64,000 nt of DNA, taken from positions 1 to 64,000 of the forward strand of contig CALHDG010000034.1 in NCBI GenBank assembly GCA_938023075.1, given 5' to 3'. The notes under the pieces are model-generated. The model had not been told where the DNA came from. It was given only the letters and a program-made list of their open reading frames with translations, and did not search any database. Made by a program: the position numbers and the translations under genes. Position 1 is the stretch's first letter. The number at the start of each line of letters is the position of its first letter. Shown here in pieces: positions 1 through 9,616 of this stretch. This DNA is from an uncultured Chitinophagales bacterium (GTDB lineage Bacteria > Bacteroidota > Bacteroidia > Chitinophagales > JAHDHT01).

Positions 1-83
1 GTTTGGGCATAGTTAATTTCTGCAATCAATAACATAGTTATTAAAGCCAAAAGTTGGTAACTGTTTGATTTTTTCATTTTCAT
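1..83 (-). CDS. 5' end of a truncated gene for an exported protein (runs off left edge)
   Basis: Reverse strand reads MKMKKSNSYQLLALITMLLIAEINYAQ..., a signal peptide with an AQ-like cleavage site. Confidence 0.6.
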   Translation of the reverse strand, partial: MKMKKSNSYQLLALITMLLIAEINYAQ

Positions 84-266
84 TTATTTCTATTAAATAA
101 TATATGTAAACGTAGTATCAAATAAATTTAATCGCAAGTACAAAAATTTTAGTTTTTGGAAATCCAAAATCTAAAGCTTCTTATTAAATCCGATTAATCA
201 TCAGTCAAAGAGTTTTTTAAAGTTGATATGTTGAAACATAAAATTCAAAAGTATGGGCTAAATATA

Positions 267-295
267 AAAGCCTAAGCAACGAGACTTAGGCTTTT
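267..295. terminator. Putative bidirectional intrinsic terminator
   Basis: AAAAGCCTAAG-caacgaga-CTTAGGCTTTT inverted repeat just downstream of the 343..939 minus-strand ORF. Confidence 0.6.
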
Positions 296-342
296 GATGA
301 CTTTAAAATCCATTATATATCCATCAAACACCAAAAAAGGTA

Positions 343-939
343 TTATAAATTTAAACTCTGATTTAAACTTACATCAAAACAATTGGTTAAAGTACCTATA
401 TAATAGTCAAACGCATTTGATGCATTGTTTTGATATGCATTACTTGATGGATTTGTAAGAAAGTTGTTTAAATGACACTGAAAAAATTCTAAAGAGCTGA
501 TTGCCGCTGAACCATTAAAGCAAGAACCCGGTGTAAATGTACAGTTAGTAGCTACTCCAGTATAAACAAAAGGTGGTACTACAACCCTTGCCGGTAAACA
601 AGGTTCTAAAACACTTAATCTGTAGTAGTCAAATTGAATGATTATTCTTTGCCTGTTATTGACAGTCGGATTTGCAGCAAAGTCCTCAATTGTAATGACC
701 AAATTATTAAGAGCTTGATTTACTAAATTATTGAAATTACTACATCGTATTCTTAGGTTTGTTTTATCAGTTTCAAGCTGCTTTTCATTTTTTGCATTTA
801 AATCATCTTCCATAAGAGATAAATTCTGACGGATTGGTTCGTCTTGAATTATATCTTTATCGCAAGAAGTTAGTAAAATACTTACTATTGCAAATGTAAT
901 TAACATGTTAAAAAATTGATTCAATCTTAAAATATTCAT
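343..939 (-). CDS. Hypothetical lipoprotein
   Basis: 198-aa ORF; signal peptide with lipobox SILLTSC; no recognised domain. Confidence 0.7.
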   Translation of the reverse strand: MNILRLNQFFNMLITFAIVSILLTSCDKDIIQDEPIRQNLSLMEDDLNAKNEKQLETDKTNLRIRCSNFNNLVNQALNNLVITIEDFAANPTVNNRQRIIIQFDYYRLSVLEPCLPARVVVPPFVYTGVATNCTFTPGSCFNGSAAISSLEFFQCHLNNFLTNPSSNAYQNNASNAFDYYIGTLTNCFDVSLNQSLNL

Positions 940-963
940 AATAATATAATTTATTTTTTTATT

Positions 964-1006
964 AAGTGCCTACTCTATTTTGGCTTTTCAGCATGCCGCC
1001 GTTTAT
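964..1006 (-). repeat. Conserved upstream element, copy 1
   Basis: GTGCCTACTCTATTTTGGCTTTTCAGCA shared with 1569-1608, each about 26 nt upstream of a lipoprotein ORF. Confidence 0.6.
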
Positions 1007-1028
1007 GATTTATGATTGGACTTTTAGT

Positions 1029-1544
1029 TTAGCAATTACAACTAAGAAGTGCGAAACACATAATATCTATATCTTGGGCACTTATAGTTCCACCAGATGA
1101 TGAACATATATTGCCATTGCCATTTAATGTTTCTATTCCTCCAGCTCTCCAGGAAAATTGATTTGGTGGATCTAAGCCACGTCTGACTCTGTCTGCTAAA
1201 ATCAGATCAGTAATACTAAACCTTCTGTCGTTATTTATATCACCCCTTGAACTTACAGCCCATCTATTACATTGACAGTTATTTAAAAATGGACCAATGT
1301 CACAAATTGTTCTGCTTTCAATTTCAGAGTTTGAAATATCTAAAGGTTCTAAACCATTGCCTATAAATGCTTGGTTAATTTCTTCTAAAGTGGCATATTC
1401 AATTTCTACATTATTCTCATCTATTTTAACTCCATCTATATCCTCCTCAATAATAATCTCCCGTTCACAAGAAGTAACCAAAACACCCACAACAGCAAGT
1501 ATAATAAATAAATAAAAAAATCTTTTTAATTTTAACATTTTCAT
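1029..1544 (-). CDS. Lipoprotein with dockerin-like Ca-binding motif
   Basis: Lipobox GVLVTSC; GDINNDRRFSITDLILADRV resembles a dockerin type I calcium loop. Confidence 0.7.
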   Translation of the reverse strand: MKMLKLKRFFYLFIILAVVGVLVTSCEREIIIEEDIDGVKIDENNVEIEYATLEEINQAFIGNGLEPLDISNSEIESRTICDIGPFLNNCQCNRWAVSSRGDINNDRRFSITDLILADRVRRGLDPPNQFSWRAGGIETLNGNGNICSSSGGTISAQDIDIMCFALLSCNC

Positions 1545-1568
1545 AATAATGAAATTTATTGTTTGTTA

Positions 1569-1608
1569 TGTGCTTACTCTATTTTGGCTTTTCAGCAAAT
1601 CGCCGTTT
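1569..1608 (-). repeat. Conserved upstream element, copy 2
   Basis: GTGCTTACTCTATTTTGGCTTTTCAGCA, near-identical to 964-1006. Confidence 0.6.
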
Positions 1609-1853
1609 GGTTATAAATAATTATTTAAACTTGATGCCAAATTTAAGAGAGGAAGGAACATCTGTCAAATACAGGAAATATGGATTTTGGACTTGCAATA
1701 AGGGGCTTTAACAATAAAGATATATCAGTTAATAAATTAATGCTATGTGTAAAATAATGTCTTTTATATAGTTAGAAGTGTTTATTATATATGGACAGAA
1801 ATTTTCATTTTAGCAATTTCAATCCTTAACTTTAAGCTAATTTTAATTTTGAT

Positions 1854-3314
1854 ATGTCGATAATAGAACTTGTAAATTCATTGTCTGTTGCTGAAAAAAG
1901 GCATTTTACCTTATATACTGATATTAAGGGAAAAGGCAATACACCTAAGTATATTAAGCTCTTTGCGCTAATTAATAAAAGCGTAACTATAACCAATACA
2001 GAAATAGGCGAAGCAGGTTTTAAAGCTGATGATAAAACTTTTTTAAAAGAAAAAATTGAAGAATCTTTACACGGCTTATATTTAGGCAAATCAGTTGTAA
2101 GTAAGTTAAAATGGCTAACTGAAAGCATGGAGCGTTATTTCAATAAGCAGCAATGGACAGATCTTAGCAAATGCATTTCCAAAACAAAAAAAATAGCCTG
2201 TAAATATGAGAAATACCTGGATTGGCTTCAGGCTATATATTGGGAAAAGGAAATGTTAGTAGCTCAACCAGAAAGTAAACAACGTCTTGAAAAGATTGAA
2301 AAACTTATAGAAGAAGAACAAGATGTAAAAGGTAATTTTGATGAAGAGATGGATTATTACAATTTAAGGATTTCTTTAGATTCTTTATTAATAAAAGACA
2401 TTAAGCTAATTGATAAAGAAAATAAAAAAAAATTTGTACGGATAATATCTACCAAGCTTTTGAGTGAACATGCAAAACCTGTTTCTAAAAAATCTAAAGT
2501 CAATTATTATCATGTAAAAACTAGAACAGCATATTATGAAGGTGAAAAACAAAAATCTTATACCATGGCTAAAAAGTTAGTGGGAGTTTTTGAAAATAAC
2601 AGGCTGTTTATGGATGAACATATGGATTGGTATAAAAAAAGTATTTGCCTGCTTAGTGGTGTTTGTATTTTTTCAGGTCAGGTTGAAGAGATTCCCAAAC
2701 TTATCAAAATAGTTGGCAACGACGATGCTCACTTCAAAATCGCTTGTTTACATGGTTTAAGATATTCAATTATAAAATTAGATAAAGACCGTGGCATATC
2801 TTACCTAAAAAGAATTAGGACTATAATTGAAAATCCAAACCATCAAATACGACCAGGCAGACAATTGGCAATTTTTTATAATGGGGCAGTCTTTTGTAGT
2901 TTTTTTGGTAATTGGCAAGAGATGCATTATTGGATAGAAAAAATATTCAATGCTAAAAGAACTGATGATCGACATGACATACAATACTGTGCTCGTATTT
3001 TGAATCTTATCAATCAATTTGAGTTACAATCCGATGATATGGATAATCAAATTCAAGCTACAGAAAAGTATTTTACACGAAAAGATCAATATACAAGAAC
3101 CAACAGGCATATTATTCAAGCTTTCCGTCATTTATATAGAGCCATTAACCGGAAAGAAATGATATCAATATGGAATGACTTATGGCAATATTTACAACCT
3201 AAAGTGGTTAATAATAATGCGTCTACCCAACAACTCGGCTTAGGAGAACTTTTCATCTGGTGTACTTCAAAAATTGAAAATGTTTCTATGGGAGAAGTGT
3301 ATAAAAAATCATGA
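1854..3314 (+). CDS. Hypothetical 486-aa protein
   Basis: Long ORF with ATG start; size and N-terminus (ELxxxLSxxEKRHFTLY) resemble the 15374..16822 product. Confidence 0.7.
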   Translation: MSIIELVNSLSVAEKRHFTLYTDIKGKGNTPKYIKLFALINKSVTITNTEIGEAGFKADDKTFLKEKIEESLHGLYLGKSVVSKLKWLTESMERYFNKQQWTDLSKCISKTKKIACKYEKYLDWLQAIYWEKEMLVAQPESKQRLEKIEKLIEEEQDVKGNFDEEMDYYNLRISLDSLLIKDIKLIDKENKKKFVRIISTKLLSEHAKPVSKKSKVNYYHVKTRTAYYEGEKQKSYTMAKKLVGVFENNRLFMDEHMDWYKKSICLLSGVCIFSGQVEEIPKLIKIVGNDDAHFKIACLHGLRYSIIKLDKDRGISYLKRIRTIIENPNHQIRPGRQLAIFYNGAVFCSFFGNWQEMHYWIEKIFNAKRTDDRHDIQYCARILNLINQFELQSDDMDNQIQATEKYFTRKDQYTRTNRHIIQAFRHLYRAINRKEMISIWNDLWQYLQPKVVNNNASTQQLGLGELFIWCTSKIENVSMGEVYKKS

Positions 3315-3319
3315 ATACC

Positions 3320-5698
3320 TCACGGCGAAATAGTCCCCAAATTATAATTAACAAAATTAGTAGTAATGTTAAACACAAAAATATTCTGACTGGCAGTATA
3401 GGTACATCCGTTTTCGGTGTAGGTATAAGTGATGGTATGAATACCTGCCCCAGCCAAAGAAGGATTAAAGGCATTAAAAATAATACCGGTTCCACTAAAG
3501 GTACCGCCTGCCGGTGAACCCGTTAAATTAATTGGACTAAAAGAGGAGGTATTAGCCGGCAAACCAGAAATTTGCGGAGTGATGCCTCCACAAGAGGAAC
3601 TACAATCATCCGATTGAATAACTAAATTGTCTAAAGTCCATTCAGCGGTACCTGGTGGATTGCCATTGGCACTACCACCGGTAGCTATATGTTTAATACC
3701 CAAATAAAAAGCGGCGCGTTCGGCTGCTGACAAACTACTCATTAAATTCACACTAATGTTCGTATCATCTGCCAAATTGATTACCGGATTCCAGGTTGCC
3801 GCGTTTACTGCCGCAGCCGTATTTGCTCCGCTATAGTTTGTTGAATATAAAATTTCTAAATCTGGTCCGTTAAAATTTTCAACACCATCCAAAGAAAAAC
3901 TTAAAATACTGGAATTGGTATAACTTAACATGGGAGAAATTAACCATTGTTCGCTGGCTTCGTTACAAGATGCCCCGCAAAATGGATTGATTTGATAACT
4001 TCCATTGTTGCAAAGCCAGGTATTAGCTGCGCTGGTATTGGTTACAACGGCAACCGGTGTAAAGTTACAAGCATCGCTTAAACAAGTATTTAGAGCAACA
4101 TTACACGGATTGCTATCCCAAATTAAGGCTACATATTCCGGGTGATCAACAAAAGGGTTCCGGTTTCCCTGAATATTGAAAATGGCTTCATTTCTATCAA
4201 TTTCTAATTGACTAACCGGGTCATCTTGATGCCATTGTAAAACGATATTCATTAAGCACGTTTCATATGGTATAAACGAATTATTAGTTAATGCTTCATC
4301 GCCTACATTATTTTGGGTTTCCCAACTGGCAATTACATCTTCATAACGGGTTGCCATATACAAAAAGGCGCGGGCAAAATCTCCTTTATAAATATTTGTT
4401 GGTTCGAACACATTAGCTGCAATACAATTGGGAGAATCTGAACCTACTTGCGTACCATTGGTAGAGGTGAAATTTGCATTACCCACATTGCCTAATGGAT
4501 AGTTATTTTTAGCACTGTTTGCCGAAGCATCTGAGGGAAAGAGGTTAAACAAATCGGTATACTGGGGAGCACCACTTGAACCACCCCACCAAGAACTGGG
4601 TAATATGTGATCGCGATTCATACCATTAGGCAAATTGCCATTGGAGCAAGTGCCTTGGCTGTCGTTAGTGTAGCGGTCGAGTACTGTTCCATTTGCTGCC
4701 ATATCGTTCGCACACATAAAGTTGAGTACATCGTAACTTCCAGAAGAAGTATAGGGTATTACGGTATGATTATCGATTAAATTATGCAAAGCCGTTTTTA
4801 AGGTGGCACAACGGTTTCCATTACTTATTGCCGACTCTATATTTTGATAGTAATTGCTACAACGCGAATTAGAAATAGTGCCCTGTACACCCAAACTATT
4901 ACAATCTGAATCGATAAATTGAATTGAAAAGGCATCACCTTCAAAGGCATAAAAAGACATGACCCCGTTAGCTATTTGAGCAGGATCATCACTTACATTT
5001 AAAACCGGATTATTGTTCACTAATATTTCAGTTATGGCATTGTCGTCTAAACCGGTATAGGGTACATCAATAATTAACTCATCACTTGAAGGGGTGTTAC
5101 TTAAGCATATATAAACGGGGTCGCTTAATACTAAGCTGCAACTGTTATTGCCAACTACTTCGCTGGCACAGGGTGTAGTGGTTGATGAAAAAGCACTTGG
5201 CTCAATTGTCCATTCGCTCAAATTAAAAATTGAAGAGGCTTGTGTAACATTAAAATTGCGGAATACTCTCGAATCCTCATAATCCCAAGTTCCGCCATTT
5301 TCTCCTATTACACCATAAATATCAATTGAATTGATTCCATCATTCAATTCGTACACATCATTTCCGTTGCCAGAAACACAAATGATATCATTAACAATGT
5401 TAGAACAAGTTGTTGTGTTTTGAGGTGGAGTAGAGTGATAAAATATAAAACAATCATCTTTCATTAAAATGGTGCCTGCTTGAACATTTTTACTACACGT
5501 ACTATTTATAGAACCGTTTGAATATTTATTGAGATAATAGTTACTTATATCTACGGCAGTTGAACCAATATTGCAGATTTCTACGTAGCGTTTGGTATAA
5601 TCATCAACCGGATCTACCACTTCTGTAATTAATACATTTGCTTGAAGTGTATACAAAAGAGAAAACACTGCTAAAGTAGTTGTTATGATTCTTTTCAA
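3320..5698 (-). CDS. Secreted endonuclease I family protein with N-terminal lamin-tail domain
   Basis: Signal peptide; [34 protein letters not shown] (lamin-tail-like); [16 protein letters not shown]...[22 protein letters not shown] (endonuclease I core). Confidence 0.85.
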   Translation of the reverse strand: MKRIITTTLAVFSLLYTLQANVLITEVVDPVDDYTKRYVEICNIGSTAVDISNYYLNKYSNGSINSTCSKNVQAGTILMKDDCFIFYHSTPPQNTTTCSNIVNDIICVSGNGNDVYELNDGINSIDIYGVIGENGGTWDYEDSRVFRNFNVTQASSIFNLSEWTIEPSAFSSTTTPCASEVVGNNSCSLVLSDPVYICLSNTPSSDELIIDVPYTGLDDNAITEILVNNNPVLNVSDDPAQIANGVMSFYAFEGDAFSIQFIDSDCNSLGVQGTISNSRCSNYYQNIESAISNGNRCATLKTALHNLIDNHTVIPYTSSGSYDVLNFMCANDMAANGTVLDRYTNDSQGTCSNGNLPNGMNRDHILPSSWWGGSSGAPQYTDLFNLFPSDASANSAKNNYPLGNVGNANFTSTNGTQVGSDSPNCIAANVFEPTNIYKGDFARAFLYMATRYEDVIASWETQNNVGDEALTNNSFIPYETCLMNIVLQWHQDDPVSQLEIDRNEAIFNIQGNRNPFVDHPEYVALIWDSNPCNVALNTCLSDACNFTPVAVVTNTSAANTWLCNNGSYQINPFCGASCNEASEQWLISPMLSYTNSSILSFSLDGVENFNGPDLEILYSTNYSGANTAAAVNAATWNPVINLADDTNISVNLMSSLSAAERAAFYLGIKHIATGGSANGNPPGTAEWTLDNLVIQSDDCSSSCGGITPQISGLPANTSSFSPINLTGSPAGGTFSGTGIIFNAFNPSLAGAGIHTITYTYTENGCTYTASQNIFVFNITTNFVNYNLGTISP

Positions 5699-5910
5699 AA
5701 TTCTTAGTTTTAATTATACTGCAAAAGTGCACAAAGAAAATGATTATTGTTGCATTATCTTAATAAAATGTCATTTATAAAACTATAAATGTATAATACA
5801 TATAATTGATATTTTTTATTTTTCAATCGTTGTGCTCAAATTCTATCATTTTAATAGTTGTTTTGGAGTTGTACTGTTTTTTTTCTTTCTACGAAGAACT
5901 GACGGTTTTA

Positions 5911-6025
5911 AACTAGCCCCGATTGTAGCGGTTATGCTGCCTGAAGCGTTGGCATTGGTGCGTTGGCGCAGCATTTGAGCGGAAAGCGGGACTACCGTTA
6001 TTATCATGCTCCATGGTTTCGCTTC
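5911..6025 (-). ncRNA. Structured intergenic repeat family A, copy 1
   Basis: AGCCCCGAT-n-TAGCGGTTATGCTGC...GCAGCATTTGAGCGGAAAGCGGGA...GTTTCGCTTC on the plus strand; minus-strand orientation lies immediately 3' of hflX. Confidence 0.55.
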
Positions 6026-6036
6026 AAAAAAAATAT

Positions 6037-7233
6037 TTAATACTGAAAAACTCTATAAGGATAGCGCTGCTGATATAATTTTTTGATGCGTTCCATCATT
6101 TCAAAACGGAGTTGTTCAAAATTTTCTTTGTTAATTGCCGAAACAAAAACGGCATTGTCTTGACTCTTTTTTTTCCAACTTTGTACCAACTGTCTTTCTA
6201 AATCCTGTTTTTCTTCGGGCATCAAAAACTCATCGAAGTGGCGCTTTCGGTATACATCTAATTTATTAAACACCATTAAACAAGGTTTGTCGGTTACGTC
6301 CATATCCACCAACAATTGGTTAACCGCTGCAATTTGATCTTCGTATTGTGGATGCGCAATGTCAACTACATGCAATAGCAAATCGCTCTCACGCACTTCA
6401 TCTAAGGTTGATTTGAAACTTTCAATTAAATGGGTGGGCAACTTGCGAATAAAGCCAACGGTATCAGACAATAAAAAGGGTATATTTTGATACACTACTT
6501 TACGAACGGTGGTATCTAAAGTAGCAAACAGTTTGTTTTCAGCCAATACATCCGATTTGCTTAGCGCATTCATTATAGTGGATTTACCTACATTGGTATA
6601 GCCCACAAAAGATACGCGAATCATATCGCCCCGGTTTTTACGGCGTGTAATGTTTTGCTTTTCTATTTTAACCAACTTGTCTTTGAGTACTTTAATTTTG
6701 CGTTGAATAATCCGGCGATCCGTTTCAATTTCTTGCTCACCGGGTCCGCGCATGCCAATACCTCCTCGTTGACGTTCTAAGTGAGTCCACATACCCCGCA
6801 AGCGAGGTAAAATGTATTGCAGTTGTGCCATTTCAACCTGCGTTTTTGCTTGGGCTGTTTTGGCGTGACGAGCAAAAATGTCTAAAATCAAGTTGCTTCG
6901 ATCTAATACTTTTATCTTTAGGGCTTCTTCAATATGTGCCTGTTGTTTTGGTGATATTTCATCATCAAAAATAATCAGATCAATTTCTTTTATTTGAACG
7001 TACTCTTGAATTTCTTCTAATTTACCCTTGCCCACAAAGCTGCGCACATCCGGATGCGGTAATTTTTGAGTGAAGCGTTTTAACACGTTGGCACCGGCAG
7101 TGTTGGTTAAAAACTCTAACTCATCCATAAATTCAATCAACTGATCTTCGGTTTGTTCACCATAAATCAGCCCCACTAAAATGGCTTTTTCAAAAGTTGT
7201 TTTGCCTTGTATATTGGTTTCGAAACTTTGCAT
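6037..7233 (-). CDS. hflX: GTPase HflX
   Basis: LRGMWTHLERQRGGIGMRGPGEQEIETDRR; G1 VGYTNVGKST; DTVGFIRKLPTHLIESFKSTL. Confidence 0.97.
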   Translation of the reverse strand: MQSFETNIQGKTTFEKAILVGLIYGEQTEDQLIEFMDELEFLTNTAGANVLKRFTQKLPHPDVRSFVGKGKLEEIQEYVQIKEIDLIIFDDEISPKQQAHIEEALKIKVLDRSNLILDIFARHAKTAQAKTQVEMAQLQYILPRLRGMWTHLERQRGGIGMRGPGEQEIETDRRIIQRKIKVLKDKLVKIEKQNITRRKNRGDMIRVSFVGYTNVGKSTIMNALSKSDVLAENKLFATLDTTVRKVVYQNIPFLLSDTVGFIRKLPTHLIESFKSTLDEVRESDLLLHVVDIAHPQYEDQIAAVNQLLVDMDVTDKPCLMVFNKLDVYRKRHFDEFLMPEEKQDLERQLVQSWKKKSQDNAVFVSAINKENFEQLRFEMMERIKKLYQQRYPYRVFQY

Positions 7234-7301
7234 AATTCAATTTGTTTTTTAGTTAAAGAAATATCTTAAAAGGGAGATAACTTGTATCACTACAAAATAG
7301 T

Positions 7302-7514
7302 TCAAAAAAATCTTCTAATTAACCACATCATAAATGAAGCTATTACACTAAACAAAATCATGGTAGTAATCGGAAAAAAGATTTTGGTGTTGTCCTTATC
7401 AATTTTAATGTCGCCCGGTAAGTTGCCAATCCAACTCAATTTATCTCCAAAAAAGTGCCAAATTAACCCAATGAGGATTAGGGTGATACCGATGTAAATA
7501 ATTAATTTAGCCAA
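7302..7514 (-). CDS. DUF2905-family small membrane protein
   Basis: MAKLIIYIGITLILIGLIWHFF...WIGNLPGDIKIDKDNTKIFFPITTMILFSV. Confidence 0.85.
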   Translation of the reverse strand: MAKLIIYIGITLILIGLIWHFFGDKLSWIGNLPGDIKIDKDNTKIFFPITTMILFSVIASFMMWLIRRFF

Positions 7515-7523
7515 AATATTGCT

Positions 7524-8120
7524 TTACATTTCTTGAGCTACCACATCCTTCACTGTACCTTCTGGCAACATGCGTTCCAACAAACCTTGTATGCCATTTT
7601 TTAAAGTGATGGTAGAAGAAGGACAACCACTACAGGCACCTTGCATGCCTAAAGTTACTACTCCGTCATCAAATGATTTAAAAACGATAGAGCCTCCGTC
7701 CATTTCAACAGCAGGTTGAACGTAAGTCTGAATCAACTCTATAATTTGCTGTTCAATTTCACTATGATCACCAGTATGGACCAAGCTTTTTTGTTTGATG
7801 CTTTCTAAAGCAGCTTCTGTAAAAATTGCTTTTTCTCTTGATAAATAAGTTCTGATAAACTCGCGAATTTCAGGAATCACTTCTTGCCAATCTTTATCTT
7901 CAGTTTTGGCAATGGTTACAAAATTATTTTTGATGAAGACACCGGTAATATAATCAAAGCCAAAAAGTGAAGCAGCAAACGGCGCACCTTCTGTATCGTT
8001 GATGCTGGTATAATCTACAGTTACCCCTTTCAGCAATATGCGATTGACTACAAACTTCATGGTTGCCGGATTGGGTGTCGATTCAGTATATAATGAAACT
8101 ATCGATTTTACATTTTCCAT
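7524..8120 (-). CDS. Nfu/NifU-type Fe-S scaffold protein
   Basis: Nfu N-terminal TPNPATMKFVVNR plus C-terminal QGACSGCPSSTITLKNGIQGLL. Confidence 0.93.
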   Translation of the reverse strand: MENVKSIVSLYTESTPNPATMKFVVNRILLKGVTVDYTSINDTEGAPFAASLFGFDYITGVFIKNNFVTIAKTEDKDWQEVIPEIREFIRTYLSREKAIFTEAALESIKQKSLVHTGDHSEIEQQIIELIQTYVQPAVEMDGGSIVFKSFDDGVVTLGMQGACSGCPSSTITLKNGIQGLLERMLPEGTVKDVVAQEM

Positions 8121-8150
8121 ATATAGTATTTGTCTAATTTTTAATTTTCT

Positions 8151-8159
8151 CCAAAGATA
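8151..8159 (-). promoter_or_regulatory. Bacteroidota -7-like box upstream of the Nfu gene
   Basis: TATCTTTGG on the minus strand (TAnnTTTG), about 31 nt upstream of the ORF start. Confidence 0.4.
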
Positions 8160-8255
8160 AGTCTATTTCTATTAGTATGAAAACTATTGAGGAAGTGGAT
8201 GTTGTTTACTAAAAATGAGTAATATAAAACAACAATCAATCAAACTTAATAGAAA

Positions 8256-9170
8256 TTATAGATCCTTTTCACCGAGCTTTTTCTTTAGGTTATTTAATTC
8301 TTTCAATAGTTCCGCATTTTCATCAGATAGTTCAGAGTTCTTATCGGATAGTTCAGTATTCTTATCGGATAATTCAGTGTTCTTATCAGATAACTTTTCA
8401 ACTTCTTCAAACAAGTCTTGTTTCTCACGTATATGTTCTTCTATTTCGCTTTCTACCTGATCTAATAATTCTGCTTGATTTAATTTTTCTTCATCGGCAG
8501 CTGCATTTCTAAGTCGCTCTGCCATTAAACGCAATAACTCATGTTCATTTAATTCCGATTCTTTTATTTCTAAAATTTTGTGATCATCATTCGCTACATA
8601 AGTTTGATTAAAAATCTGTAAAACGCGTTCTAATTCAGTTCGGATAGGAGCTTTAAGCCTTCGTATTTGAATAATAAAACTATTGTGACTTAAATTTTCA
8701 ACAAATTCTTCTTTTGCGTGAATAATTTTAGAAGTACTTAAATCTACATAAGTTCTGTTCACTTTTAAAATAGCACTTTTTATGTTTTGTAAATTAAAGC
8801 CTAAAAAATAGATGGTTAATAAAGGGAGACTTACTTTTTTTTGTTTTCCGTTCTCCATTATAACATCTTCTTTTAAATAATTATCGCCTAAATATTTTCG
8901 GAAACGGGTAATATCTTTTGGATTCTTTCCTTTCTGAAGTTCGATTAAAATTTTCTTTTGCTCACCGTTTGATAGTTTTATTATTGCCTTGAAATCTAAC
9001 CTTAAAATAATGATTTCAAATTTTTCTGACCGGCTTATTTGCTCTTGCGGATGTATATGTAGTTCTACAATATCTTCACCAATAATAGTAGACAGTAAAC
9101 GACGGGCGATTTCTATATCGTCCATCAAATATTTAAAAAAAACATCATAAATTGGATTCGCTATTCTCAT
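8256..9170 (-). CDS. Rpn / PD-(D/E)XK nuclease family transposase-like protein with C-terminal coiled-coil repeat
   Basis: MRIANPIYDVFFKYLMDDIEIARRLLSTIIGEDI...; C-terminal (LSDKNTE)n heptads. Confidence 0.8.
   Translation of the reverse strand: MRIANPIYDVFFKYLMDDIEIARRLLSTIIGEDIVELHIHPQEQISRSEKFEIIILRLDFKAIIKLSNGEQKKILIELQKGKNPKDITRFRKYLGDNYLKEDVIMENGKQKKVSLPLLTIYFLGFNLQNIKSAILKVNRTYVDLSTSKIIHAKEEFVENLSHNSFIIQIRRLKAPIRTELERVLQIFNQTYVANDDHKILEIKESELNEHELLRLMAERLRNAAADEEKLNQAELLDQVESEIEEHIREKQDLFEEVEKLSDKNTELSDKNTELSDKNSELSDENAELLKELNNLKKKLGEKDL
8318..8398. repeat. 21-bp tandem repeat encoding SDKNTEL heptads
   Basis: ttcagagttcttatcggatag / ttcagtattcttatcggataa / ttcagtgttcttatcagataa. Confidence 0.75.
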
Positions 9171-9191
9171 AATTTTAATAATACTCTATCT

Positions 9192-9434
9192 TCAAATATA
9201 GCAAAAATTTGGCAGTTTATGTTTGTCTTTATGCCGAAGCGAATAGTTACATTTAGGATGACTTTCAAAATCCATTTTATAATCGCTTTCTTCTATCGGA
9301 ATATTATTCGATCCATCATCGGTATTAACAAATGGTAAATAATTTGAACCGTAAAGGTGAGGATATCCTTCAATTATAGCTTTTGCAATATCAAATTCAA
9401 TTGGTTTATAGGTATGTTTTTTATATAATAGCAA
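9192..9434 (-). pseudogene. Possible gene remnant
   Basis: Reading frame extends upstream without an ATG (RWLLSASHFESNWLKEDLLLLYKKH...) to a stop; no recognised domain. Confidence 0.3.
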
Positions 9435-9553
9435 TAGGTCTTCTTTTAGCCAATTCGATTCAAAATGGCTTGCCGATAGTAGCCAGCGTAAAAATAATTT
9501 TTGTTAAATCACTTCTTACGAAAGCATAGTAGCATATAAAAGTAACACCAAGT

Positions 9554-9592
9554 AAAAAGCCAGATAATTAACGATATTATCTGGCTTTTTTA
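9554..9592. terminator. Bidirectional intrinsic terminator
   Basis: AAAAAGCCAGATAAT...ATTATCTGGCTTTTTTA just downstream of 9617..12451. Confidence 0.75.
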
Positions 9593-9616
9593 TGTTGATT
9601 AATAAGAGGTGGTTTT

